Shown here piece by piece: positions 1-5,152 of a stretch of 5,152 bases of DNA. Made by a program: the position numbers and the translations under genes. Each line of letters opens with the position of its first letter. Position 1 is the stretch's first letter. Under the pieces are notes generated by a model. The model searched no databases. It was not told the DNA's origin and was given only the letters and a program-made list of their open reading frames with translations. The stretch is from an uncultured Anaerolineaceae bacterium (GTDB taxonomy: Bacteria; Chloroflexota; Anaerolineae; Anaerolineales; Anaerolineaceae). The stretch covers positions 1-5,152 of the forward strand of contig CALDSL010000586.1 in the NCBI GenBank assembly GCA_937920255.1, given 5' to 3'.

Positions 1-41
1 GAACAGGCATCCCGGCTCGCATTGAGCCGGGATGCCTGTTC
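1..41 (-). terminator. Perfect 18-bp hairpin, probable terminator of the hflX operon
   Basis: Positions 1-18 and 24-41 are exact reverse complements (arm GAACAGGCATCCCGGCTC), separated by a 5-base loop. The stem is 12/18 G or C. It lies 18 bases downstream of the stop codon of the small membrane protein gene on the minus strand, which is where an intrinsic terminator is expected. On the minus strand any U-tract would fall beyond position 1 and cannot be seen. On the plus strand the hairpin is followed by TTGATCC, which is not a U-tract. So the terminator reading rests on stem quality and position. It could also be a bidirectional terminator shared with a gene to the left, or one copy of a dispersed palindromic repeat. 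Confidence 0.7.
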
Positions 42-59
42 TTGATCCAAGAATAGAGA

Positions 60-269
60 TTACAACGCCCAGGCGAGCAGGACGCCAAAGATGGCCAGGA
101 TCACGCCTGCGTGCAGGAACAAATCCGTCTGCGCCAGCATGCCGTTGGAGGTGAGGCGGATCACCAGATTCACCACCACCAGCAGGATACCCAGCAAGGG
201 CAGCAGCCCTTTGCGTTGCGAAAAAAAGTTGGAGAACCAATCCAAAAACCTTGAAAAGGGTCCGCGCAT
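60..269 (-). CDS. Small two-helix membrane protein downstream of hflX (69 aa)
   Basis: I do not recognise a named family, and the function is unknown. Residues about 5-16 place F5, F8, W11, F12, F15 and F16 on one helical face, which suggests an amphipathic helix lying on the membrane. Residues about 21-37 and 50-68 are two strongly hydrophobic stretches, long enough to span the membrane and joined by a short polar turn. Basic residues R2, R7, R19 and K20 lie before the first span, so by the positive-inside rule the N-terminus is probably cytoplasmic and the protein a helical hairpin. The start codon lies 2 bases after the hflX stop. A GAGGA motif within the last hflX codons sits 6 bases before the ATG, so the gene is very likely translated in coupling with hflX from the same mRNA. 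There is no signal peptide cleavage site that I can see. That it is real is supported by spacing, ribosome binding site and hydrophobic pattern; a role linked to HflX is only inferred from position. Confidence 0.8.
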   Translation of the reverse strand: MRGPFSRFLDWFSNFFSQRKGLLPLLGILLVVVNLVIRLTSNGMLAQTDLFLHAGVILAIFGVLLAWAL

Positions 270-271
270 GG

Positions 272-1627
272 TTATTCCTCGTCTTCGATCGGGCGTGCGG
301 TCTCGCCGAGTGGTACCGTAAACGGTTCGTAGCGCGCCAGCAGCCGGCCGGGCACGCTGCCGGAGATGACGACGCCGGTGCGCTCATGGTCAATGCTTTC
401 AACGCGCCCCTGCTCGTGGATCATTGATATCAACTGGCCTTCCTGGAACGGCAGGCGCACGCGCACGGGGATGAAGATCTCGAACAGTTCCTTCTCAATC
501 GCGCGCAGCAGGTCCGTCATGCCTTCGCCTTTGAGGGCTGAGATAGGGATGGCATTGGGGAACTCGCTCAGCGCTTCCATCGCCATTTCCGGGTCGGGCA
601 GGCGGTCCATCTTGTTGAGCGCAGTCAACGCTGGGATGTGATCCGCGCCGATATCGGCCAGGGTGTTGTTCACAGCTTCCCACTGGGCCAGGGCGTTGGG
701 GTGGGTGATGTCGACTACGTGCACCAGCAGGTCAGCCTCGGCGATCTCTTCCAGCGTGGCCTGGAACGCGGCCACCAGTTGGGTGGGCAGCTTCTGGATA
801 AAACCGACCGTGTCGGTGAACAGGCTGGTGTGGCCGCCGGGGAGTTCGACGCGGCGGGTTGTCGGGTCGAGGGTGGCGAACAACTGATCGGCGACGTACA
901 CCTCGCTGCGGGCAATGCGGTTGAGCAGGGTGGATTTCCCGGCATTCGTATAGCCAACCAGAGCGACAATGGGGATGTGCGAACGCTGGCGCTGGGCGCG
1001 GTAGCGGCTGCGGTGCGCGCGTACTTTTTCCAGCTCTTCTTTCAGCTTGGAGATGCGGCGGCGGATTTCGCGCCGGTCGACTTCCAGCTGGGTTTCGCCG
1101 GGCCCGCGCAGGCCAACGCCGCCTACGCTGCCGCTGCGGCCCGCCGCGCCGCCGGTCTGCCGGGCGAGGTGGGTCCAGGCGCGCGTCAGGCGCGGCAGGC
1201 GGTACTCGTACTGCGCCAGTTCAACCTGCAGGCTGCCTTCGCGCGTGGTGGCGTGCTGCGCGAAAATATCAAGGATCAGGGCGGTGCGGTCGATCACCTT
1301 GACCTTGGAGCCAAAACGCTCTTCCAACTCGCGCTGGTGCCGCGGCGAAAGCTCGTTGTCGAACACGACCACATCCGCCATCAATTCTTCCACCAGCGCT
1401 TTCACTTCTTCGACCTTGCCAGCGCCGATGTAGGTGTCGACGGTGGGGGCATCCAATTTTTGCGTGGCTTCGCCCACCACGTCCAGGCCGGCGGTATCGG
1501 AAAGCAGCGCCAGTTCTTCCAGCGAGTCTTCCAGTCGTAGTAGCACCGGTTCATTTCGAATTTCGACACCAACCAAAAATGCTTTTTCACGCGGAGGTCG
1601 GGTTGCTTCCGTTGTCTTTTTTGCCAT
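272..1627 (-). CDS. hflX: GTPase HflX (ribosome-associated)
   Basis: HflX is a cytosolic translation-factor-like GTPase. Characterised members bind the 50S subunit and split stalled or stressed 70S ribosomes, with GTP hydrolysis controlling release. This 451-residue protein has the full family layout. An N-terminal HflX domain spans about residues 18-158, including the VDTYIGAGKVEEV and DNELSPRHQRELE motifs. A glycine-rich linker leads into RGPGETQLEVDRR (174-186), followed by a charged coiled-coil helix to about 215. The G domain then has G1 GYTNAGKST (225-233), G2 TLDPTTR (252-258), G3 DTVGF (272-276), G4 NKMD (338-341) and G5 SALKGEG (363-369). A small C-terminal domain covers about 385-445. 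The length is normal to slightly long for bacteria and no key residue is missing. The ATG is the only sensible start: an in-frame stop lies only six codons upstream, and the Shine-Dalgarno sequence is weak (GGAT-like). It heads a probable two-gene operon with the small membrane protein. Confidence 0.97.
   Translation of the reverse strand: MAKKTTEATRPPREKAFLVGVEIRNEPVLLRLEDSLEELALLSDTAGLDVVGEATQKLDAPTVDTYIGAGKVEEVKALVEELMADVVVFDNELSPRHQRELEERFGSKVKVIDRTALILDIFAQHATTREGSLQVELAQYEYRLPRLTRAWTHLARQTGGAAGRSGSVGGVGLRGPGETQLEVDRREIRRRISKLKEELEKVRAHRSRYRAQRQRSHIPIVALVGYTNAGKSTLLNRIARSEVYVADQLFATLDPTTRRVELPGGHTSLFTDTVGFIQKLPTQLVAAFQATLEEIAEADLLVHVVDITHPNALAQWEAVNNTLADIGADHIPALTALNKMDRLPDPEMAMEALSEFPNAIPISALKGEGMTDLLRAIEKELFEIFIPVRVRLPFQEGQLISMIHEQGRVESIDHERTGVVISGSVPGRLLARYEPFTVPLGETARPIEDEE
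276..280 (-). promoter_or_regulatory. Ribosome binding site of the small membrane protein, inside the hflX 3' end
   Basis: On the minus strand GAGGA formed by the last two sense codons of hflX (Asp-Glu-Glu-stop end) lies 6 bases before the ATG of the 69-residue gene. The overlap of the site with the upstream coding sequence points to translational coupling and fixes the start of the small gene. Confidence 0.7.
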
Positions 1628-1638
1628 ACGCCATCCGT

Positions 1639-1656
1639 AAAATCATGTATGATTTT
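1639..1656. repeat. AT-rich inverted repeat (8-2-8) just upstream of hflX
   Basis: AAAATCAT and ATGATTTT are perfect reverse complements separated by GT. The element ends 12 bases before the hflX start codon and, if the proposed promoter is right, lies in the 5' leader. The symmetry and size suit a dimeric repressor site. As RNA it would form only a weak A-U hairpin close to the ribosome binding region. No regulator is identified and chance cannot be excluded. Confidence 0.4.
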
Positions 1657-1690
1657 CAGCTTCGCCCGTGCTTTGCGCGCGGGTACAAAT

Positions 1691-1721
1691 ATCATAACAT
1701 ATGCAGGCTGGCCAGGGACAA
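1691..1721 (-). promoter_or_regulatory. Candidate sigma70-type promoter for hflX
   Basis: On the minus strand TTGTCC (1716-1721) is a possible -35 and TATGAT (1691-1696, 5/6 to TATAAT) a possible -10, with a 19-base spacer that is longer than ideal. This would start transcription near 1684 and give a leader of about 57 bases. The palindrome CCCATATGGG (1722-1731) directly abuts the -35. The long spacer makes this a tentative call; transcription could also read through from the kinase gene, since I see no convincing terminator after it. Confidence 0.4.
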
Positions 1722-1791
1722 CCCATATGGGGGGACTTTCCCTGATCCAAAGTAGGGGATCGGCGTACCAGCACAGCTTGACAGGATCGAC

Positions 1792-3051
1792 TCAGGGCGC
1801 GGCGGGCGTTGGGTTTTCGCTCTTCCCCTGCGCGCTCTGGATCAGTGGGGCGTACAGGTGCGCCAGCCGGTCATCCGGCGGACCATTGCGCACCGGCAGC
1901 AGGATATGGAAGATTGAGCCTGGCCGGGTCTCTTCGTTATACTCAGGCGATTCAACCCACACCGCGCCGCCGTGCGCCTCGACAATGCCCCGCGCGATGT
2001 GCAGCCCCAAGCCCGGTCCGCCGCCTTTGTATTTGGTCTTGCCGCTGGAGTGCAGCGAAATGTTGCCCAGGCGGGTGAATTTCTCAAAGATCAGAGGCTG
2101 GTCTTCCGGGTCAATGCCGATACCGGTGTCGGTGATGGTGATTTCGGTAAAGCCCGGCAGCTTGCGCCCGTCCACAAGGATAGAGCCCGAGTCAGGCGTG
2201 AACTTGATCGCATTGGTGAGCAGGTTGCGGAACACCTGCAGCAGGCGCTCCGGGTCGCCAAAATTCAGTTCCTCGATCCCCGGGAATGCGTGGATCTCGA
2301 GCGTTTGCTTGCGCTCCTGGATGGATGGTTCCAGTTCCAGGTGAAGCACGTGAAACAGCCGGTTCAACCAAAATGGCTGGTAATTGAGCGAGAGCAGGTT
2401 GTTATCGATGAGCGAAACATCGATCATATCGTCGACGATGGTTTTCAAGCGGTGCGTGCCGTTATAAATGCCGCTGATCAACAGCATCTGCGACGAGTCA
2501 GGGTTCTGCGCCTGGAGCGATTCGCGTAGCATGGCGGTATAGCCTTCGACCAGGGTCAGCGGGGTTTTCAGCTCGTGGGCGGCCACGGCGATAAAATCAG
2601 ATTTGCTGCGGTCAAGTTTTTCCAGCGTCTGCTGTACCTGGTTGAGCTGCCCGGAAAGATAGGCGATCTTGATCTGCATTTCCTGCTGGGCGGCTTTTTC
2701 AAACGCGTCAGCGAAACACGGGATCAGCGCGCTGATCACCTGCAAGGCTTGGTCGTCGGGGAGCTGCATGCGGCAAACCTGGTGCATCTGCAGCATGGCT
2801 TCTTTGAGGAAGCGTGTCAGGTTGCTGGGCGCGCCTTCCAGGTCGGTCTGCGTCTGCGACACAGCCCAGTTGGACAGGATGGAATCAAACCAGGCCGAAT
2901 CCCCCGTTTCCAACACCTGGATCAGCATGGTGAAGAACTGGTCCAGTTGGTCGCGAAAATCCTCGCGCAGCCCGCTACCGCGCGCCATGCGCTGGATCAT
3001 CAGGTTCAGCCAGGTAGAGCGTATGCTTTCCAGCAACTGTGACTCAAGCAT
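1792..3051 (-). CDS. Soluble sensor histidine kinase with helical RsbRD-like N-terminus
   Basis: A 419-residue two-component kinase that should autophosphorylate on a histidine and pass the phosphate to a response regulator. The catalytic core is complete: H-box FIAVAAHELKTPLT (153-166, phospho-acceptor H159), N-box NLLTNAIKFTP (276-286, N280), G1 DTGIGID (308-314), F-box IFEKFTR (321-327) and G2 GGGPGLGLHIA (343-353). This is the HisKA plus HATPase_c arrangement. No hydrophobic segment is long enough to span a membrane, so the protein is predicted cytosolic. Residues 1-118 are all-helical in appearance and loosely resemble the RsbRD N-terminal sensor domain; that match is from memory and uncertain. 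Residues about 118-150 look like a coiled coil leading into the dimerisation helix. The last 30 residues are proline-rich and probably disordered. No response regulator is encoded in the window, so it looks like an orphan. No Shine-Dalgarno sequence precedes the ATG, and the next ATG (Met18) has none either. Confidence 0.95.
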   Translation of the reverse strand: MLESQLLESIRSTWLNLMIQRMARGSGLREDFRDQLDQFFTMLIQVLETGDSAWFDSILSNWAVSQTQTDLEGAPSNLTRFLKEAMLQMHQVCRMQLPDDQALQVISALIPCFADAFEKAAQQEMQIKIAYLSGQLNQVQQTLEKLDRSKSDFIAVAAHELKTPLTLVEGYTAMLRESLQAQNPDSSQMLLISGIYNGTHRLKTIVDDMIDVSLIDNNLLSLNYQPFWLNRLFHVLHLELEPSIQERKQTLEIHAFPGIEELNFGDPERLLQVFRNLLTNAIKFTPDSGSILVDGRKLPGFTEITITDTGIGIDPEDQPLIFEKFTRLGNISLHSSGKTKYKGGGPGLGLHIARGIVEAHGGAVWVESPEYNEETRPGSIFHILLPVRNGPPDDRLAHLYAPLIQSAQGKSENPTPAAP

Positions 3052-3059
3052 ATAATGTT

Positions 3060-3088
3060 AGTTTACGACAGTTGGAAACTTTTGCCAA
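3060..3088 (-). promoter_or_regulatory. Candidate promoter of the histidine kinase gene, giving a leaderless mRNA
   Basis: On the minus strand TTGGCA (3083-3088, 5/6 to the -35 consensus) and TAAACT (3060-3065, 4/6 to the -10 consensus) are separated by exactly 17 bases. Only 8 bases lie between the -10 and the ATG whose first base is at 3051, so transcription would begin at or within a few bases of the start codon. This fits the absence of a Shine-Dalgarno sequence. An alternative -10, TATACT (3098-3103), has no good -35. Confidence 0.5.
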
Positions 3089-3108
3089 TTGAATGCAAGT
3101 ATAATTGG
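3085..3108. repeat. Inverted repeat CCAATT-12-AATTGG in the divergent control region
   Basis: CCAATT (3085-3090) and AATTGG (3103-3108) are perfect 6-base arms separated by 12 bases. The left arm overlaps the candidate kinase -35 and the right arm overlaps the TATAAT facing the peptidase gene. A protein bound here could affect both directions. Arms this short can occur by chance in AT-rich DNA. Confidence 0.3.
3100..3105 (+). promoter_or_regulatory. Consensus TATAAT, candidate -10 for the S9 peptidase gene
   Basis: A perfect TATAAT lies 71 bases before the peptidase ATG on the plus strand. The sequence 17 bases upstream (AACTTT, 3077-3082) is a poor -35 match. Transcription would start near 3112. 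A second perfect TATAAT at 3051-3056, with TTTCCA (3027-3032) 18 bases upstream as a 4/6 -35, is an alternative that would overlap the kinase start codon. Confidence 0.4.
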
Positions 3109-3109
3109 A

Positions 3110-3123
3110 TTTCAAGTTTGAAA
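3110..3123. repeat. Inverted repeat TTTCAA-GT-TTGAAA at the presumed peptidase transcription start
   Basis: Six-base perfect arms flank a GT. The element begins 4 bases after the TATAAT at 3100-3105 and so would cover the expected transcription start, a common place for a repressor operator. It shares the arm-GT-arm architecture with the element upstream of hflX but not its arm sequence. Confidence 0.3.
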
Positions 3124-3166
3124 GCTTTGCCGCTCCTTACAGAGCTGTAGTGGCTTAAGACCTTCT

Positions 3167-3171
3167 GGAGG
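3167..3171 (+). promoter_or_regulatory. Ribosome binding site of the S9 peptidase
   Basis: GGAGG lies 5 bases before the ATG at 3177. Another ATG at 3173 is only one base from the GGAGG and opens a frame of just 80 codons, so the 3177 start is preferred. Confidence 0.8.
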
Positions 3172-3176
3172 AATGC

Positions 3177-5087
3177 ATGTACCGGATCGAATCCCTTCTC
3201 TCTGCTCGAACCTTTGCGGTGCCGCAGCGCGTTGGCCAGCGGCTATTCTTCGTTTCCAACCTGTCGGGGCATCTCAGCCTGTATGCCATGAATTACGGCG
3301 GAAGCGTGCCGGAGCCGCTGCTGCCCCCGCACATCGCCCTGCAAAACCCGCACCTGATCGACGGGCTGCTGTTCCAGGTTTTTCCAAAATTGGACCAGAT
3401 TCTGGTCATGATTGACCACGACGGCGACGAGAATTACCAGCCGATGGTTATCCCGGTCGACGGTGGTTTCCCCGAGCCGGCCTTTGGCGCGACCTTCGAC
3501 CGCAGCCGCGTGCATCTGATCGATGCCAACATTGAGGACAATATCGTTTACCTGATCGCCGAATCGCGTGACGAAGAAGTGATGTCCACGTACCAGGGCA
3601 ACCTGGAAACCGGCGAGCTGGTGAAAATTGTGGCCAACCAGTGGGGGCCGTTCCCGGTGGCGAGTTCAAAAGACCACAACCAGGTGCTTCTGGTGGAAGG
3701 CTATACCGTCGGCGACACATCGCTGTACCTGTGGACGCGCGGGCAGGGAGAGTTGATGTTGCTCTACGGCGTGCCGTACGAACAGCGCGAACAGGGCCAG
3801 CAGGTTCCGCTCAATAGTTTTGGGCCGGCGGCGTTCACCCCCGATCACCGCGGCGCGATCATCTTTACCGCGCTGTTCGAAGATACGTTTGGGTTGGGCT
3901 ACCTGGCGTTTGACCGCCCGGGCGAGGTGCTGCCGGTGAAGATCGAAGGCGCGGCGCATCAGGGCGCAGGCGAACTGGTCAACTTCGCCCAGATCGATGA
4001 TCAGCAGTACAGCCTGGAATACAACATCGACGGCGTTTCCTGGCTGTACGTGGGCCGCTACGACACTGCCAGCCGCGTGATGAAGCTCGAGCAAGTGGTC
4101 TGCGGGCAGGGCGTTTTGAGCGGCGGCGTGCTGCAGGGCAGCAAGTATGATCCTTCCACGTCCAGCTTTGCGCTTTCGCTGACCACCGCCAGCACGCCCA
4201 CCCAGATCTACACCGTGGAGGGCGAACGCTTTGACCGCGTGGTGCGGCATACCAACGAGCGCATTCTCGGCATCCCCGACGGGCTGCTGTCCGGCGGCGA
4301 AGACGCCTCGTTTGTCTCTTTCGACGGCACGCGCATTTCCGCTAGGTTGTACCTGCCCGCGGCAGAGTTGGGCTTCGAAGGCCCGCGCCCGGTGGTGTTT
4401 TACGTCCACGGTGGGCCACAGGGGCAGGAGCGCCCGGACTTTTCGTGGTTCTCGATGCCGCTGATCCAGTTCCTCAACCTGAACGGCATCGCCGTGTTTG
4501 TGCCAAACGTCCGGGGCAGCACCGGCTACGGCTTGAGCTATACCAAACAAGTCGACCGCGACTGGGGCGGACAGGACCGGATGGATCACATCCACGCGCT
4601 GGGTGTGCTGGCCGCTGATCCACGTCTGGATGTTTTCCGCGCGGGCGTGGTGGGCCGTTCGTATGGCGGCTACATGACCCTGACCCTGGCCTGCCGCCAC
4701 CCCGAAAAATGGTCCGCGGCGGTGGATATGTTTGGTCCGAACAATCTGATTACCTTCGCCGAGCGCATCCCTGAAACCTGGAAACCGTATTTCCGCATTG
4801 TGCTGGGCGATGCCGCCACGGAAGAAGGCCGCGCCTTCCTGACCGAGCGCTCGCCGAACACTTATATCGACAACCTGAGCTGCCCAATGCTGGTGATCCA
4901 GGGGCGCAACGATCCGCGCGTGGTGCCCCAGGAATCGATTGACCTGGTGGAGCACCTGCGGGAGATTGGCAAAGATGTGGAAATGATCATCTTTGAAAAC
5001 GAAGGCCACGATGTACTGAAGTATGAGAACCGGCTGCGCTGCTATACCGCCGTTACCGATTTCTTCCGCGAGAACCTGAAGCCCTAA
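3177..5087 (+). CDS. S9 family (prolyl oligopeptidase-like) serine peptidase
   Basis: A 636-residue serine peptidase of the S9 family, whose members cleave short peptides (prolyl oligopeptidase, dipeptidyl peptidase or acylaminoacyl peptidase activity). Residues about 1-375 carry repeated beta-strand patterns expected of a beta-propeller that screens out large substrates, including HDGDENYQPMVIPVDGG (81-97). Residues about 380-636 form the alpha/beta hydrolase domain: HGGP (411-414, oxyanion side), NVRGSTGYG (444-452), nucleophile elbow GRSYGGYM (493-500, S495), D579 in QGRNDPRV and H611 in NEGHDV. The catalytic triad is therefore intact. There is no signal peptide or membrane span, so it should act in the cytosol on peptides from protein turnover. 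The subfamily and exact specificity cannot be fixed from sequence reading alone; the S9C acylaminoacyl/oligopeptidase group seems closest. The start is set by a strong ribosome binding site. It is divergent from the kinase gene and probably cotranscribed with the gene that follows. Confidence 0.95.
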   Translation: MYRIESLLSARTFAVPQRVGQRLFFVSNLSGHLSLYAMNYGGSVPEPLLPPHIALQNPHLIDGLLFQVFPKLDQILVMIDHDGDENYQPMVIPVDGGFPEPAFGATFDRSRVHLIDANIEDNIVYLIAESRDEEVMSTYQGNLETGELVKIVANQWGPFPVASSKDHNQVLLVEGYTVGDTSLYLWTRGQGELMLLYGVPYEQREQGQQVPLNSFGPAAFTPDHRGAIIFTALFEDTFGLGYLAFDRPGEVLPVKIEGAAHQGAGELVNFAQIDDQQYSLEYNIDGVSWLYVGRYDTASRVMKLEQVVCGQGVLSGGVLQGSKYDPSTSSFALSLTTASTPTQIYTVEGERFDRVVRHTNERILGIPDGLLSGGEDASFVSFDGTRISARLYLPAAELGFEGPRPVVFYVHGGPQGQERPDFSWFSMPLIQFLNLNGIAVFVPNVRGSTGYGLSYTKQVDRDWGGQDRMDHIHALGVLAADPRLDVFRAGVVGRSYGGYMTLTLACRHPEKWSAAVDMFGPNNLITFAERIPETWKPYFRIVLGDAATEEGRAFLTERSPNTYIDNLSCPMLVIQGRNDPRVVPQESIDLVEHLREIGKDVEMIIFENEGHDVLKYENRLRCYTAVTDFFRENLKP

Positions 5088-5091
5088 GGAG
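5086..5091 (+). promoter_or_regulatory. Ribosome binding site of the partial downstream gene
   Basis: AAGGAG overlaps the peptidase stop codon (TAAGGAG) and sits 7 bases before a TTG. There is no ATG or GTG in a suitable position, so this site decides the TTG start. Confidence 0.65.
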
Positions 5092-5098
5092 TAAGAAT

Positions 5099-5152
5099 TT
5101 GACCTGGAACACGAACACCACCATCGCACAAGACGGCGACCTGGCGCAGCTC
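5099..5152 (+). CDS. Start of an unidentified gene, TTG start, cut by the window end
   Basis: An open frame of 18 codons runs from TTG to the window edge with no stop and reads MTWNTNTTIAQDGDLAQL if the TTG is read as Met. It begins 11 bases after the peptidase stop and has a strong AAGGAG at 7-base spacing, so it is probably the next gene of the same operon. Too little is present to assign a family. The N-terminus is polar, with no signal peptide or membrane helix visible so far. Confidence 0.6.
   Translation, partial: MTWNTNTTIAQDGDLAQL

Noticed and set aside
638..1540. 300-codon open frame on the plus strand opposite hflX
   Set aside because: It lies fully inside hflX, whose GTPase motifs are unambiguous. 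The antisense product is rich in Gly, Ala, Gln and Phe, shows no domain, and its start has no convincing ribosome binding site.
1731..1741. GGGGACTTTCC, identical to a eukaryotic NF-kappa-B site
   Set aside because: The context is bacterial, so the match is a coincidence without meaning here.
1744..1761. GATCC-8-GGATC inverted repeat after the kinase stop, considered as a terminator
   Set aside because: The stem is only 5 bp, the loop is large and no U-tract follows on the minus strand.
1649..2344. 231-codon open frame on the plus strand opposite the kinase C-terminus
   Set aside because: It covers the reverse of the kinase ATP-binding boxes and is Ser/Arg/Pro-rich without a domain. It begins in the promoter region of hflX.
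3666..5129. Long open frame (487 codons) on the minus strand opposite the S9 peptidase
   Set aside because: It is antisense to a gene with clear catalytic motifs. Its product is a low-complexity mix rich in His, Ala, Gln, Val and Arg with no recognisable domain, as expected from the complement of GC-rich codons.
1..5152. CRISPR array, tRNA, rRNA, insertion sequence or prophage genes
   Set aside because: I saw no regularly spaced repeats, no cloverleaf or rRNA-like sequence, and no transposase, integrase or phage motifs. The identified coding regions account for nearly all of the window.

Overview
The window reads as ordinary bacterial chromosome, GC-rich, with compactly packed genes and no sign of mobile DNA. 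My best guess is the Chloroflexota, probably Anaerolineae. I base this on the look of the HflX glycine-rich segment, a soluble histidine kinase with an RsbRD-like helical N-terminus, and a cytosolic S9 peptidase. This is an impression from family resemblance, not a measured placement.

Left part, minus strand (1-1791). hflX encodes a ribosome-associated GTPase. Two bases after its stop codon a 69-residue two-helix membrane protein begins, with its ribosome binding site inside the hflX 3' end. Eighteen bases further on is a perfect 18-bp hairpin, best read as the operon's terminator; any U-tract would lie beyond the window edge. A 164-bp gap upstream of hflX holds a tentative promoter and an AT-rich perfect inverted repeat (8-2-8) just before the start codon.

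Middle part, minus strand (1792-3051). A soluble, apparently orphan histidine kinase has all the usual catalytic boxes. It has no visible Shine-Dalgarno sequence. A -35/-10 pair sits so close to the ATG that the transcript may be leaderless.

Right part, plus strand (3052-5152). A 125-bp divergent control region, containing a consensus TATAAT and two small inverted repeats, separates the kinase from a 636-residue S9 (prolyl oligopeptidase family) serine peptidase with an intact Ser-Asp-His triad. Eleven bases after its stop a further gene starts, probably at a TTG with a strong ribosome binding site, and runs off the window.

Functionally the genes touch ribosome rescue or quality control (HflX), intracellular peptide turnover (S9) and signalling (kinase). 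I see no cognate response regulator, and nothing that proves these units act together. I did not find a clear novel system; the most notable points are the possible leaderless kinase mRNA with its shared divergent control region, and the conserved-looking small membrane protein coupled to hflX.
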